A stretch of 64,000 nt of DNA, taken from Cyanophora paradoxa (Eukaryota; Glaucocystophyceae; Cyanophorales; Cyanophoraceae). Of the stretch, positions 45,494 to 56,554 are shown piece by piece. The notes beneath the pieces are model-generated. The model made no database searches and was not told the DNA's origin. It saw only the letters and a list, made by a program, of their open reading frames with translations. The stretch spans positions 248,001 through 312,000 of the forward strand of contig QPMI01000101.1 of the NCBI GenBank assembly GCA_004431415.1. Reading direction: 5' to 3'. The position numbers were made by a program, and so were the translations under genes. Every line of letters begins with the position of its first letter. Positions within the stretch are counted from its first letter, which is position 1.

Positions 45494-46093
45494 ACTCGAA
45501 GGGCTGCTTCTCGTTCGGACTTCCGGACTAGTCGTTCCACGAGACTAAGATCGTATCGTTTTCGCCACTGCGATCGCTTTTCGACACTAAGAAAGGTCTT
45601 GTAAAGGCTGAGAAAGCTCGAAGTCGATCGTTGTTGCGCTGGCTGAGGGGTACTGCCCTCTCGCGACTTCGTGCGCCGCCAGCCGCTGAGCGCTTCAACG
45701 CCGGCGCCGGCGCCAGCGCTGGATAGCGCCAGCGCCATGCAACTCTTGCGTAGTCGACGTCGACGTCCGCAGCTAGTATATAATGCACAATAATGCTCCG
45801 AGGGTTCTTGCTTTAGATTGGGCGCGGGCGCGAGATCGAGCGTAATGGTAACGATCGTACTAACGTATATCGGTACATTCTGAAGTTCGGTTCTTTCCGC
45901 AGGTTCGGCACGACTTTTGAACGCTAACACTAACAGCGCTGCAACCCTGGGGCCGCGGGCGGCAGGCGGATCTAATAACAATATGGAGACCGTTAAACAA
46001 CCTGGCTGGCCCCTTCGGGCCGGGGCAAATGCGCCCCGAGGCCGTGAGGGTGCAGGGCAGGCGCGGGGCGCCGGGGCGCCGGGGCGGGGAGCC
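45494..46093. other. Spacer between two minus-strand genes
   Basis: About 600 bp, lower GC, between the 3' end of the methyltransferase gene and the start of the coiled-coil gene. It contains GCCGGCGCCGGCGCC near 45,700 and TATATAATGC near 45,777. It probably holds the coiled-coil gene's promoter. No ORF is supported. Confidence 0.5.
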
Positions 46094-47914
46094 TCAGTGG
46101 AAGCCCTTGCAGCGCTCGAGGAGGCGCTCGCGGGCGCGGAGGGTCCGCTCCAGCGTGGAGGCCCGATCTTCCGCCTCCTCCTTACCCGTCGCCAGCGCCT
46201 TGGCCGCCGCCAGCTGCCGCGAGCGCGCGTAAGACAGCGCTCAGGGCGAGGGCGTGCCTCGGATTCAATTTGATGTCGCGCCTTGGACTCGAGGGAGGCG
46301 ATCTTCTGCTGGAGCCGCTCCACCTCCGCCTCCTTCGCCTTCAGCTGGCTCTCGGCGACGGCGTACCCGGGCAGCCGGTGCGCCGCCACCGGGCCCTCCC
46401 CCGCCTCGCGGCCCGCCTCGGGCAGGGGCGGCGGGATGGCGATCTGCGGCCGCTGCAGCGCCGACGCGTCCTTGTCCGCGGCGTCCCGCTCCTCCGACTT
46501 GGGGCCCTGGCGGGGCGGGGCGGGGCGGGGTCGGGGAGGCGGGGCGGCGAGCGCCTGGTGCGGCGCGGCCCGCACCTTGACGGCGTCGCACCAGAAGTCC
46601 CCCTCCTCGCCCCGCGAGGCCGCCCCGAGGCTCCGGCCCAGGCACCGCATCAGCCGCGTCGCGCTCGTCTCCACGGCCGGGGCCGGGGCGGGGGCGTGCG
46701 CCGGGGCCGGCTGCGGGCCGGCCGGGGGCGCGTAGTAGGAGGTGGAGTGCTGCTCGCCGCGGATGTGGCGGATGCGCCCCAGCACGCCGGGCTCCGCGAA
46801 GAGCTCGTGCTCGCACCCTGCCGCCCGCTGAGGGGGGCCCAGGGGCGCGCGGCGGGCCCCCGCACCGGCGCAGTCGACCTTGAGGAGGGCGAGCTGGTCC
46901 GGGACGTAGGAGAGGAAGAGGTCCTCCAGCGTCGCCGTCCGCACCCGCTCCACCCGCCCCAGGTGCGCCCCCGCCACGCTGTCCGGAGGCACCAGGCTCC
47001 GCACCGCCACGTCCCGCCCGTCCGACGTCACGCCCTGCGCGTGCGGGGGGCGGGTGTGAGGGATGGAGGGGAGGGAAGGCGCCCGGGGGTGCGCGGCGCG
47101 CCATGTGGAGGGCGATGACGTTCGTGACGCCGTTCGCGCGGATGTTGTGGAGGAGCAGGGCGTAGCTGAGGGGTACCGGCTCCAGCGCAACCACCTGGTC
47201 CGCACCTCAGGAAACGCGCAGAGCGTCGAAGAAGCAAGTGCAGGGGGGGTACGGTGGCGCGGGGGAACATCTTGGCGGCGGCGAGGGCGAACCAGCCCGT
47301 GTTGGCGCCCACGTCGACGACGACGTCCCCCGGGCGCACGTCGACGTGCTGCAGGGGGGTTCGATGGGGGGCGGGGGCCGAGGGGAAGGAAGCGAGGAGT
47401 AGAAACGGGGCGAGGACCTTGAGGCCGTAGTGGTCGCGGGCCATGCGCTGCTCGAGGGCCCGCACCTGAGCCGCGCGTGAGCTGCCTGCCTCCCGCAGGG
47501 GCCAGGGGGGGCGCGCCTGGGCGTCGGCGGCGTGGAGCTCGCGGATCGTGAGGTCGAAGTCGAGGAGGCGGACGCGGTGGTCCGAGGCCTGGGAGGGCAC
47601 GGCGACGGGCGCCTCGTCGCTCTCCGCCGGCAGCTGCCGGTACTTGCGCACCGCCACGCCCTCCCCGGGGCCGCTGGGCGCCGCCAGCCAGGCGCGCCCC
47701 GCCTGCTCGAGGCGCTCGCGGACGCCGCCGGGGAGCGGGAGGGCGCCGCGCTCGACGGTGACGTGGTGGGGCCGGCGGGGCGGCCGGCGTCGGCGCGCCC
47801 GGCGGGGCGGGGCGCCGGGGGCCTCGTCTTCGGGCGCCCGCCCGCTCAGCATGCGCTTGATTAGGTCGGGAATGTTCGGCAAGAGCCGCCGGCCCTCGCC
47901 CTTCGCCCCGGGCC

Positions 47915-47951
<37 letters not shown>

Positions 47952-49131
47952 CGCCGGCTCCGCTGGCGGTGCCTTCTGCTGGGTGTCGGCCACCGGCGGC
48001 GCCTCCGAAGCCGGCGTCGCCTCCTCCACGCGCACTGCAGCCGGCGCCCCCTCATCCACGCCCGCCGCCGCCGCCTTTTCCTCCGGCACTGCTGCTCCTG
48101 CCTGCTCCGGCTCCTCCGGCACAGCAGCCGGCGCCTCCTCCGCCGCCGCTGCCGGCGCCTCCTCCGCCGCCGCTGCCGGCGCCTCCTCCGCCGCCGCTGC
48201 CGGCGCCTCCTCCGCCGCAGCTGCCAGCGCCTCCTCCGCCGCAGCTGCCGCTTCCCCCTCCTCCTCCTTTTGCTCGGCCGCGGGCGGTGCGGGATCCTCG
48301 GCGGGCGCTGGCGCCTGGGCCTGCTCCGCCGGCTGCTCCGCCGCAGGGGCCTCGGCCGGCGCGCCCTCGGCGGGCGGCTCCGCCTCCCCGCCGCCGCGCC
48401 CTCCGCGGCGCCCGCCTCGGACTCGCCCGCCGCCTCCGCCGCCGGCACCGCGGTCGCTCCTTCTTTGGCGACCGGCGCCTCGGCGGCCTGCTCCGGCTGC
48501 TCACCCGGCGGCGCCTCGGGGGCCTCTCCGCCCTCCCCCGCGTCGCCCGCCGCGGCGGCCGCGCCCTCCCCGTCTCCGTCCACGTCCGCGGAGCGCTCTG
48601 CCACCGCACGCTCCCTCGGCGCATCGCCGGCTTCTGCGGCGCTAGCCGCCGCCGCCTCCGGAGCGGCCGCCGGCTCCGAGTCCGATGCCGGTTCTGTCGC
48701 GTCTCCCGCGACGGCCGGCTCCGCCTGTGCGCTCCCTGCGCCCGCTTCGCCTGCTGGTATCTCCCGCGCGTCAAGGACGACCCGCTCCGTGTCCGCGTCG
48801 CTTCCGTCCAGCGCGGCGGCGGCAGCGGCCGCCGCCGGTGGCGCCTGCCCCTGGGCGGCGGCCGCCCCGCTGCCACTGCCGCTGAGGACCGATCCCAGCA
48901 GGTCCTTCACCCAGTCCGAGGAGCGCTCCGGCCCCCGGCTGTCGACCGCCGCAGCTGCCGCCGACAGGCCATCGGGGAAAGCGGGCTCGTCTGCGCGCGC
49001 GAGCTGCGCGGCGCGGCGCAGATCAGCTCGCGGCATCCGCGAAGCATCGCGGCGCTCACCGCTGCGAGGCCCGCGCAGAGGAGCGCGATCTGGAGGAGGA
49101 CTGCCCAGGACCTAGAGCGACGGCGGAGCAT
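46094..49131 (-). CDS. FkbM-family methyltransferase with N-terminal signal anchor
   Basis: The ORF starts MLRRRSRSWAVLLQIALLC, a short basic head and hydrophobic helix typical of a type II signal anchor. A ~330-residue Ala/Glu/Pro low-complexity stalk follows, with five 24-bp repeats, then the catalytic region: HVDVRPGDVVVDVGANTGWF (SAM-binding motif I, ~47,310), ALEPVPLSYALLLHNIRANG (~47,150), DGRDVAVRSLV, LALLKVDCAGAG (~46,870) and RIRHIRGEQHS, all in Methyltransf_21/FkbM order. A C-terminal coiled coil ends RLLERCKGFH. FkbM enzymes O-methylate sugars or small molecules; Golgi or ER-lumenal action is inferred from the anchor. Two joins are uncertain: anchor to stalk (~49,000-49,050, possibly a GC-donor intron) and a one-base frame hop at a GGGG run (~48,388). 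The start codon lies inside the last codons of the upstream ETFRF1-like gene. Confidence 0.82.
48130..48250 (-). repeat. Five tandem 24-bp units in the methyltransferase stalk
   Basis: GGCGCCTCCTCCGCCGCCGC plus TGCC recurs five times with small changes at the distal end, each unit coding PAAAAEEA. The array is in frame and probably varies in copy number. Confidence 0.85.
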
Positions 49132-49450
49132 CTGGGGCCGAGTCCGATGCGACGCCGTATGCCTTGCGCAGCTTGCGATACTTATGAAACTTGTTGAAGG
49201 CCTCGATCTCCTTCGCGACGTAGTGCCCGCGCGCCACGAGGTCGGTGATTCTCTTTGACGGTGCAACATCAGCAGCGGCGAGGGGGGGCGCATTCGCATG
49301 CCAAGCGTGCATTCGCACCTGTGGGTCTGTTTCCTGGGCGTTCTTGAGGAACGCGCGTTTCGCCTTAGAGCGCACGACGTCGAGTCCTTCCGGGTACGAG
49401 CGGCCGAGCCAGAGGAGCGTCCGGTAGAGCTCGCGGACCTCGCAGCGCAT
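49112..49450 (-). CDS. ETFRF1: LYR-motif protein, ETFRF1/LYRM5-like
   Basis: Small mitochondrial-matrix LYR protein. In animals ETFRF1 binds electron-transfer flavoprotein and displaces its FAD. The ATG at 49,450 gives MRCEVRELYRTLLWLGRSYP, which matches the LYRM5 start (xGEVLxLYKNLLYLGRDYP) in length and spacing. The second exon encodes ITDLVARGHYVAKEIEAFNK and FHKYRKLRKAYG, as in the family's C-terminal helix. One intron, about 49,254-49,319 (donor GTGCGA, acceptor TCAAAG). The spliced protein is about 90 residues, the usual family size, with a short extra tail. Start is 147 bp from that of the divergent ABC gene; the 3' end overlaps the methyltransferase ORF by 20 bp. In-frame upstream sequence has no stop but is Arg-rich and unlike the family. 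Confidence 0.85.
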   Translation of the reverse strand: MRCEVRELYRTLLWLGRSYPEGLDVVRSKAKRAFLKNAQETDPQVRMHAWHANAPPLAAADVAPSKRITDLVARGHYVAKEIEAFNKFHKYRKLRKAYGVASDSAPDAPPSL

Positions 49451-49596
49451 TAGGAGCCCCAGCCCCTTGCGCCGCTGAACCTCCGCTACTGTCACAGTGC
49501 GCACGAAGCCGGGGTACCGCGCGCGAGGGGCCAGTTCGCGTGCTCGCCGACGACGCGACGACTGCGCGTATTTGGGAGGGGGTAGCCGCCGCGGAG
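49451..49596. promoter_or_regulatory. Putative bidirectional promoter, ETFRF1-like / ABC transporter
   Basis: Only 146 bp separate the two start codons, so the promoters must overlap or be shared. No TATA box is visible. Both products look mitochondrial, which would fit co-expression (inference). Confidence 0.5.
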
Positions 49597-52500
49597 ATGC
49601 GTTCGATCCACGCCGCCGCCTACGCGCTATCGGCGAAGCACGCGACACCTGTCGCCGCCGTGCGGCCCAAGCAGCGCACGACGTCGAGTCCGCACGCGCA
49701 TCGCGTGGCGCTGGGCTCCCTGACGCCATGCACCGGGCCGCTGCGGATCGCACCCAGCCTTCTCGCGCGGGCGGCGGAGTCACGGCCCAGCACAGCGCCG
49801 GAGAGCTACGTATACGCTGGGCTCGCCCGCCGCGGGATTCGCTCGACGGCGCCGGCTCTTTCGCGCTCGCCACCGGCGGAGAGCGACGAGGAGCGGGCGC
49901 GCGAGCAGCGGCAGCTGGAGCGCGAGGAGCGGCCGCTGGGGCAGGTCATCCTCGCCCTCTTCAAGCGCCTCGGGCGGGTGCCGGCGGAGGGCCCGCTTCT
50001 CCCGACCAAGGCCGAGATCCTGCGCCTCTTTCGCATGGCCATCCCCGAGAGCAAGCGCGCCCGCCCCGCCCCGCCCCGCCCCGCCCCGCGCGGCGCGGCC
50101 TGCCGCCTTGACCTTGCGCGCAGGCTGCTCTGCCTCGCCATCGGGGCGCTGGCGTGCTACTCGGCCTCCGGAATTGCGATGCCGCGCATCACGGGCCAGA
50201 TCCTCGACGCCGTCTCCAACCACGCGGCGAACGGGCTCGGCCCCCTCCAGAGCGTGCGCCCTCCTCGCCCAGCTCGCCAGCTAGCTTGCGCCCCGGCGGC
50301 CTTTGAACCATCGCTCGCGCGTGCGTGCAGGCGGGCACGGCGATGCTGGGCGTCTCCCTCGTGGGCGTACTCTCCTACAGCACCCGCGAGCTCTCCCTCG
50401 GCCTCGCCTCGGCGCGCCCCCGGCACCGCCGGCCCCGCCCTGCCCTCCCCCAGCTTCTAAGAGCCCTGCGAGCTTCTTGCCTCCTGCGCCGCCTCGCGGA
50501 GAGTGTGAGGGGTGGCGGCAGGAGCGGATCGCGGCGCGCTTCCGCAAGTCGATCTTCAACGCGCTGCTGGCGAAGGAGACGCTCTTCTTCGACCGCAACC
50601 GCGCGGGGGAGCTCACCAACCGCCTCTCCGCCGACGTCATGGTCGTCACCAACTCCATGTGCCAGGCCCGCGCCCCCGCCGTCGGCTCCCCCTCGAGCCG
50701 CGCCCCCCTCCCGCTCACACCGCCCCCGTCTTCCGGCCCGCAGAACATCCCGTACGCGCTGCAGAACGTGATCTCGCTGTGTGGCGGGGCCTACATGCTC
50801 TTCTCGCTCTCGCCGCCCCTGGCGGCTTTCGCGCTGGGCCTCTACTCGTCGCTCTCGCTCGCGGCGGCCGTCTACGGGCGCGTGGCCAAGCGCCTCTCGA
50901 AGCAGCAGCTGGACGCCCTCGCCCGCGCCACCGCCATCGCCGAGGAGCGCATCGCCAACGTCCGCCTCGTGCGTCGCCCCCTCCCCCCTCCCGCTCCCCT
51001 CCAGTGCCGCCGCCGGGTTGAGAGGCGGCGCGCTGCGGGTGCAGGTGCGGCTGTTCGTGCGGGAGGCGCAGGAGCGGGAGCGGTACGCCGCGTACGTGGA
51101 CCGCGTCTACGCCGCCGGCTCCGCCATGGCCGTCGCCTCCGCCTGCTACTGGGGCTTCATCACCGGCATCGAGTACGTCGCCAACCTCGCGGTCCGCCCA
51201 CGTACCCCCCTCGCCCGTTCCCGGGTCGCTTCGATCCCCTTCCTCGCGCAGGTGCTGTGGGGAGGGGGGTACTTCACGACGACGGGGGCCCTGGCGCTCT
51301 CGATCGGGGAGCTCACGTCTGTCGCCATGTACACCGTCAACACGGGGTACGGTGCGGGAGCCCCCTCCGCCCCCCCCTCCCCCGCCCCCCTCTGCCCCTC
51401 CGACCGCGTGCGCGGGGAAGCGATGGGGGGGCTCTCGGGGACGTACGGTGAGATCATGCGGGCGGTGGGCGCCTCGACGCGCATCTTCGAGATCCTCCAG
51501 CTCGACGCCCCGCCCGGTGCGAGCGAGGCCCCTTCCCCCGCCTTCAACCAGAGCTCAACGTCGCTCTTGCTGCTCGCCCCTCCTGCCGCTTCCCTATCTT
51601 CTTTCGGGCCCCCGTCTTCTTCTCCCTTGACTCGCTCCTCTTGTGCAGCGCCCGCGGTCGTCCAGTCGCCGGCCGCCGCCCGCGTCCAGGCCTCCACCGC
51701 CTCCGCCCGCCGCATCGCCTTCGAGGGGGTACACCCTCCCCGACCTCTCCTCTCCCTCCCCTCGTCTCTTAGCGCTCGGCAGGTCCACTTCTCGTACCCG
51801 AACCGGCGCCCCTCGGGCCCGCGGTGCCCCGACGACGCGTCGCGCCCCAGCGCCAGCCCCTCCCCTGCCCCCTCGCCCCCCTCCTCTTCCACCGCCGCCG
51901 CCGGCTCGCCCGCCCCTGGGGAGGAGGAGGCGGTGCTGGAGGACTTCAACCTCTCGCTGAACCCCGGCGAGTCGGTCGCCCTCGTGGGGCCCAGGTCCGC
52001 CCCACCCCGCCCCGCCGGGGCCGCCCCCGCGCAAAGCGGCGAGGGGGCGGGCAGCGGGAGCGGGAAGAGCACGGTGGTGCTGCTGCTGGCGCGGCTGTAC
52101 GACCCGACGGCGGGGCGCATCACGATGGACGGGGCCGACGTCCGCGAGCTCGACCCCGCCTGGCTCCGCGAGCAGGTCCGCCCCGCCCGCCCGCCTCGCG
52201 CCCGGCCAGCCCGCGCTCCCCCAGGCGCTAGAGCAGGCCCCGCCTCTCTCCGCGAGGGCGCGCGTGGACGGGGTGGGCGGCGCAGGTGGGGGTGGTGACG
52301 CAGGAGCCGGTGCTCTTCGACGACACCATCCGGGAGAACATCCGCTACGGCCGCCCCGGCGCCTCCGACGCCGACGTCGAGCACGCCGCCCGCCAGGTCC
52401 CCCGCACCCCCTCTTCCTCCCCGCCCCTCCGACGCCGAAGGGCGCACGCAGGCGAACGCCGCCGGCTTCATCGAAGCGATGCCGGCGGGGTACGACACCG

Positions 52501-53351
52501 TCGTGGGGGCGCGCGGGGCGAACCTCTCCGCCGGCCAGAAGCAGCGGTGCGCGCCGCTCTCCACGCCCCCGGCCGGCCCTGGAGCTCTGCATCCCCTCCC
52601 ATCCACCCCGCCGTCTCGATGCTGCCCTTCTCGGCCTCCTCCGCGCCACCCCCTCGCCCCCTCCGCCGCCTCGGTTGGACGGGGCGGGGCGGGGCGGCTG
52701 CAGGGTGGCGATCGCGCGGGCGCTGCTGAAGGACGCCCCCGTCCTCGTCCTCGACGAGGTGCTGCGCCCCGGGCCCGCCCCGGCCCCGCCCGGCGCGGCG
52801 CTGCGCCTGACGGGGGGCGGCGGGGCAGCCGACGTCGGCGCTGGACGGGGAGAGCGAGATGGCCGTCGAGGACGCCCTCCTCAAGCTCATGCGCGGTCCG
52901 CCCCGCCCCGCCCCGCCGCCCCCCCCGCCCCCCCCCCCTCAAGCATCTTCTCCCCAGGGCGGACGACGCTGATGATCGCTCACCGCCTGCACACCATCCA
53001 GCGCCTCGACCGCACCGTCGTCGTCCGCGTGCGCCGCCCCGCCCACGCCCCCCCCCCGCCACGCCTCACTTTGTAGCCCCCTCCAAGCCCGCCTCCCCTC
53101 GCTCGCCCTCGCCGGCCCCGCGACGGCCGCCCCTTCCTTTAGGCCTGCACACGCGCCCGTCCGTCCTCACTCGCCCCGCGCAGGACGGGCGGGTGGTGGA
53201 GGAGGGCCGGTTCGGTGCGCGCCGTCCCTCGCGCGCCCCCTCCGTCTCGCCGCTCGCCAGGCGCTGACGGGGGCCCCCGGGCGCAGAGGAGCTGATGGCG
53301 GACGAGCACTCGGCGCTCCGCTGCCTCGTCAACCGGGCCGCCCAGATCTAG
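49597..53351 (+). CDS. Half-size ABCB-type ABC transporter (TAP/MDL-like)
   Basis: One membrane domain plus one ATPase domain, the half-transporter layout of ABCB/MDL proteins. The start [18 protein letters not shown] and the next ~50 residues are Arg/Ser/Ala-rich with few acids, consistent with a mitochondrial presequence. Membrane segments lie from ~50,120 ([20 protein letters not shown]) to ~51,310; the coupling-loop region reads [18 protein letters not shown]. Nucleotide-binding motifs in order: VHFSYPNR (A-loop, 51,783), Walker A split by an intron (VGP + SGSGKST, ~52,050), Q-loop [12 protein letters not shown] (~52,300), signature NLSAGQKQR (~52,530), Walker B VLVLDE (~52,743), D-loop TSALDGES, and H-loop IAHRL (~52,978). 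The signature is LSAGQ rather than LSGGQ. Many short introns, one with a GC donor (~50,060). Ends RAAQI at 53,351. Substrate unknown. Confidence 0.9.
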
Positions 53352-53780
53352 GCCCAGAGCCGCCCGACCAGATCCAGGAGGCCCGCCGCCTCGGCTTCCG
53401 TTTAGCTTGATCATCCCCTCGAGTAGCTCGAGCGGCCGGCGGCCGGCGGCAGGCCTAGGCGCGACAGTACTCTCATCGCGCCGCAGCCCGGATTCAGGGG
53501 CCTCGAAGGAAGCCGGCATGCGCAGGCCTAGGAGTCCGCGCCGCCAGAGCCCGGGCGGCTTACAACATTACTGCTTGGACCAACATGCATATGCTTAATA
53601 AGAGACAAATATACGTACAGATCTAGAAAAAGATGGCGGCGCCAGCACGAGAGGGGGCGGGCGCCGCGGGATTCTGCCTTCCTGCCACGGGGCTCGGGGG
53701 GCCCGAACTCAGGTAACGAAGCGTCACAACCGCAGAACACGCGGCCTGCGGTCGCTCCTGGCCACGGCGCGGCCGGGGGC
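53352..53780. other. Intergenic spacer between convergent genes
   Basis: About 430 bp, 3'-3' between the ABC transporter and the coiled-coil gene, with the AT-rich patch AATAAGAGACAAATATACGT near 53,598, which contains an AATAA-type element. No gene is supported. Confidence 0.5.
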
Positions 53781-55102
53781 CTAGAAGCGGAGGGGCCGGA
53801 GGGCGCGCTCGCGGGCGGGCACGCCGACCGCCGACGGGGAGGCGTCCCCCTCGCCGTACCCCTCCTCCTCGAGCCCCGCCTTGCGGTGCGAGCGCGGCTG
53901 CTGCTTCCGCTCCGAGGCGCGCCGCTGCGCCGCGAGGGGCGTGGCGGGGCGCTCCTCCTGGGGCGAGGCGGCAGCGGCCGTGGCCGGCTCCTCCATGCTC
54001 GCCGCCTCGAAGGCGCGCAGCAGCGTCGGCCGCCCCGCGCTCTGCGCCGCCGGCATCGTCGAGTAGTGCGAGGGCGCGAGCTGCGACTTGCGCTTGCGCT
54101 GCCGGCTCGAGCCGGTCGTGTGCGCCGCCCGCGGCCGCTGCGCCGAGCGCGTCGCGCTCCGCGGCGTGCTCGGCGCGTCGCTCTCCGACGGCGGCGGCGT
54201 CGCCGACGTCGCGCCCCCGTCCGAGGGGCCCGTCCCCGCGCCCCGCTCCGGCGCCGACTGCGTCGCCGCCTCCTCCCGGTACCCGTCTGCAGCGCGGCGT
54301 CAGCCCGCGCAGCCGGGAGGGCTCATCGGAGCCAACGGACGCACCGAAGCCCTTGAGTAAGGTCATGAGTCTGCGGGGGGCGGGCGGGCGCAGCGTCAGG
54401 CGCGAGGACAGTTGCATCGCGGGGCGGGGCGGGGCCGCCGCACTTGGCCCGCATGTTCTCGCGCTCGAGGTGCGCCTGCTCCAGCTCTCTCTGCACGCGC
54501 GCCAGCTCCGACTTGTGCTGCGCCTTGAGGCGCGCCACCACCTCGTGCGCGTGCCGCTTCTCTGTGCACGCGCGCTCGAACGGTGCCAGCGGCCGGGCGT
54601 TGCGGGCGGACGCGCTTGGCAGTCGCCGCACGCACCCTGGTTGAGGTCCTTCTCGACCAGCACAAGCGCCATTTCGAGCTTGTCCTTTGAGCGGCTCAGC
54701 TCCGCCGTGCGCGCCGTCTCGCGGTCGAGCCGCTGCCGCAGCTCCTCCGAAGCTCGCCGCAGGCTCTGGATCTCCGACTGGTACCGCTCCGAGATGCTTG
54801 CGAGCTTCGTGCTGAGGTCGTCTACCGTCTTGGCGAGCCTGCGGGGCGGGCGTTGGCAGCTTGCGCGGGGGCTGGGGGAGCGGGGGCCGCAGGGATTACA
54901 GATAGAAGTTTTCGGCACTCAGCGCCTCGCTCGCTGTCGATCGCGCGGACAGGCCGCCACCGCTGCGAGGGCTCCACTCTTCGCGCGGCGAGGACTGGCG
55001 TTGCAGCTCATCGTCAGCGGCGGATGGTTCTGCTTTCGTTGGCGTCGGTCGATCGTTCTTGCTTCGAGGACAAAGACACGCGAACAAGCGGGCAGAGTCC
55101 AT
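53781..55102 (-). CDS. Coiled-coil protein, family not recognised
   Basis: Start MDSARLFACLCPRSKNDRP at 55,102; the first ~65 residues are Ser/Arg-rich. The second exon (from ~54,842) encodes a strong coiled coil (KTVDDLSTKLASISERYQSE, then LRQRLDRETARTAELSR). A third exon continues it (HEVVARLKAQHKSELARVQR). The final exons are Ser/Thr/Ala/Pro-rich, with TGSSRQRKRKSQLAPS and a tail ending ERALRPLRF. No enzyme motif is visible. The gene is divergent from MMAB with 123 bp between start codons. It could be a cytoskeletal or ciliary scaffold; that is a guess from composition only. Confidence 0.68.
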
Positions 55103-55225
55103 GGCTTCACGCCCGCCGGCGCTGCTCTCGCTTCGACTCACCGCACCGGCCTAGATCAGCTAGCTCCGTCGCTGGGCTGGCCGCCTGGCGCCGGCTGGCG
55201 GGAGTCGGGGGGTACGCGCACTCAG
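55103..55225. promoter_or_regulatory. Putative bidirectional promoter, coiled-coil gene / MMAB
   Basis: A 123-bp spacer between divergent start codons, containing CTAGATCAGCTAGC. No TATA box is evident. Confidence 0.45.
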
Positions 55226-56429
55226 ATGCTTGCGCGGTGTGCGGCGGCCGTAGCAAGGAGGACGCATCTCGGCAGCGTGGCGCGGCGCGGCGCGCAACTG
55301 TACCAGCTCAAAGCTTCGCCGACAGCAAGCACGATGTCGGACGAGGCCGCCGCTCGGTGCGCGGTCGTCCGGCAAGCCCGGGCACACGCGGAGAGACGGG
55401 CTAACAGCGGTACACGCGCAGCTTCAAAATCTACACGAGGACGGGCGACAAGGGTCCGTCCCGCCTCGCGGCGCTTCCGTGCCGGGTGCCCGCGAGCTGA
55501 GCGCGTGCCGCGCGGTGCAGGCTCGTCGAGCTTGTACACGGGGGAGCGGAGAGAGAAGGACGACCTCGTGTTCGAAGCGCTCGGCGCCGTTGACGAGCTT
55601 AATTCCGCCATCGGGTAAACCCCGGTCCCTGCCGGATTGCGCCCCTCTCACGCGCCTGCGCGTTCCGCAGCGTGGCGCACGAATTCTGCGAAGAAGCGGC
55701 GAACGGCATCCACAAGAAGCTTGAGCAGGCAGCCGCTCGCGCACTCCCCTTGGCCGCGGCGCGGCGCTGCCGCCTGACGCGCCCGGCGCAGCTGCAGTCG
55801 GCGCTCCTCGACGTCGGCTCTGCAGTGGCGACGCCGAAATCGTCCGCCGCGGAGCACAAGCTCGGTGCGCCCCTCTCCGCCCGCCCACGGCTCGCCCCCT
55901 CCTCGGCCCCCGCCCCGCTCAGAGGGGACGGGCCCGGCGCTGCGGCAGCGCGCGTGCAGTTCGACGAGGGGTGGATCGGGCAGCTGGAGGCGTGGATCGA
56001 CGAGGCGGACGCGCAGCTGCCCCCCCTCCGCAACTTCATCCTCCCCGTGCGCCCAGTGGAAAGCGAGCGAGGGGCGGCGGGGGCTGACCCCGGGCGGGCC
56101 GCGCAGTCCGGGGGCAAGTCGAGCGCGTTCCTGCACGTGGCGCGGACGGGGTGCCGGCGGGCGGAGCGGCAGGTGGTGCCCCTAGTGCGCGCCGGCGAGG
56201 TCGACGACGTCGTCCTCCGCTTCCTCAACCGGTCCCTCCCGCTCGCCGCGGCCCCGGGCACGGCCTCTTCCCCGCCCATCCCACCCTTACCCTCTCGAGC
56301 AGGCTCAGCGACTACCTCTTCACGGCGGCGCGCCTGGCGGCCCTCAAGGAGGGCAAGACCGAGGTCGTCTACCAGAAGGGCCGCACCGGCGCCGGCTCCT
56401 CCGCCGCCCCCGCCGCCGCGACCAGCTGA
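55226..56429 (+). CDS. MMAB: Mitochondrial cob(I)alamin adenosyltransferase (PduO type)
   Basis: Transfers the adenosyl group of ATP to cob(I)alamin, making adenosylcobalamin for methylmalonyl-CoA mutase. The leader [20 protein letters not shown] is a textbook mitochondrial presequence. Family motifs: YTRTGDKG (nucleotide loop), [63 protein letters not shown] (Arg residues that bind ATP) and [14 protein letters not shown]. The first exons were phase-checked: 55226-55363, 55408-55453, 55521-55614, then from 55,672; donors GTCGTC, GTCCGT, GTAAAC. Length and motif order match human MMAB well. The stop is at 56,427. Confidence 0.95.
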
Positions 56430-56554
56430 TGTATTCGTATTCGCCTTCTTGTTATTTCGAGATTGAATACAGATACGGACGACAATTTCTTTAGCTGTGC
56501 TTTTTTCGCTGACAGTTGATTAGAGGAGGGAGGAGCCTGGGGGAAGGGCGCGGC

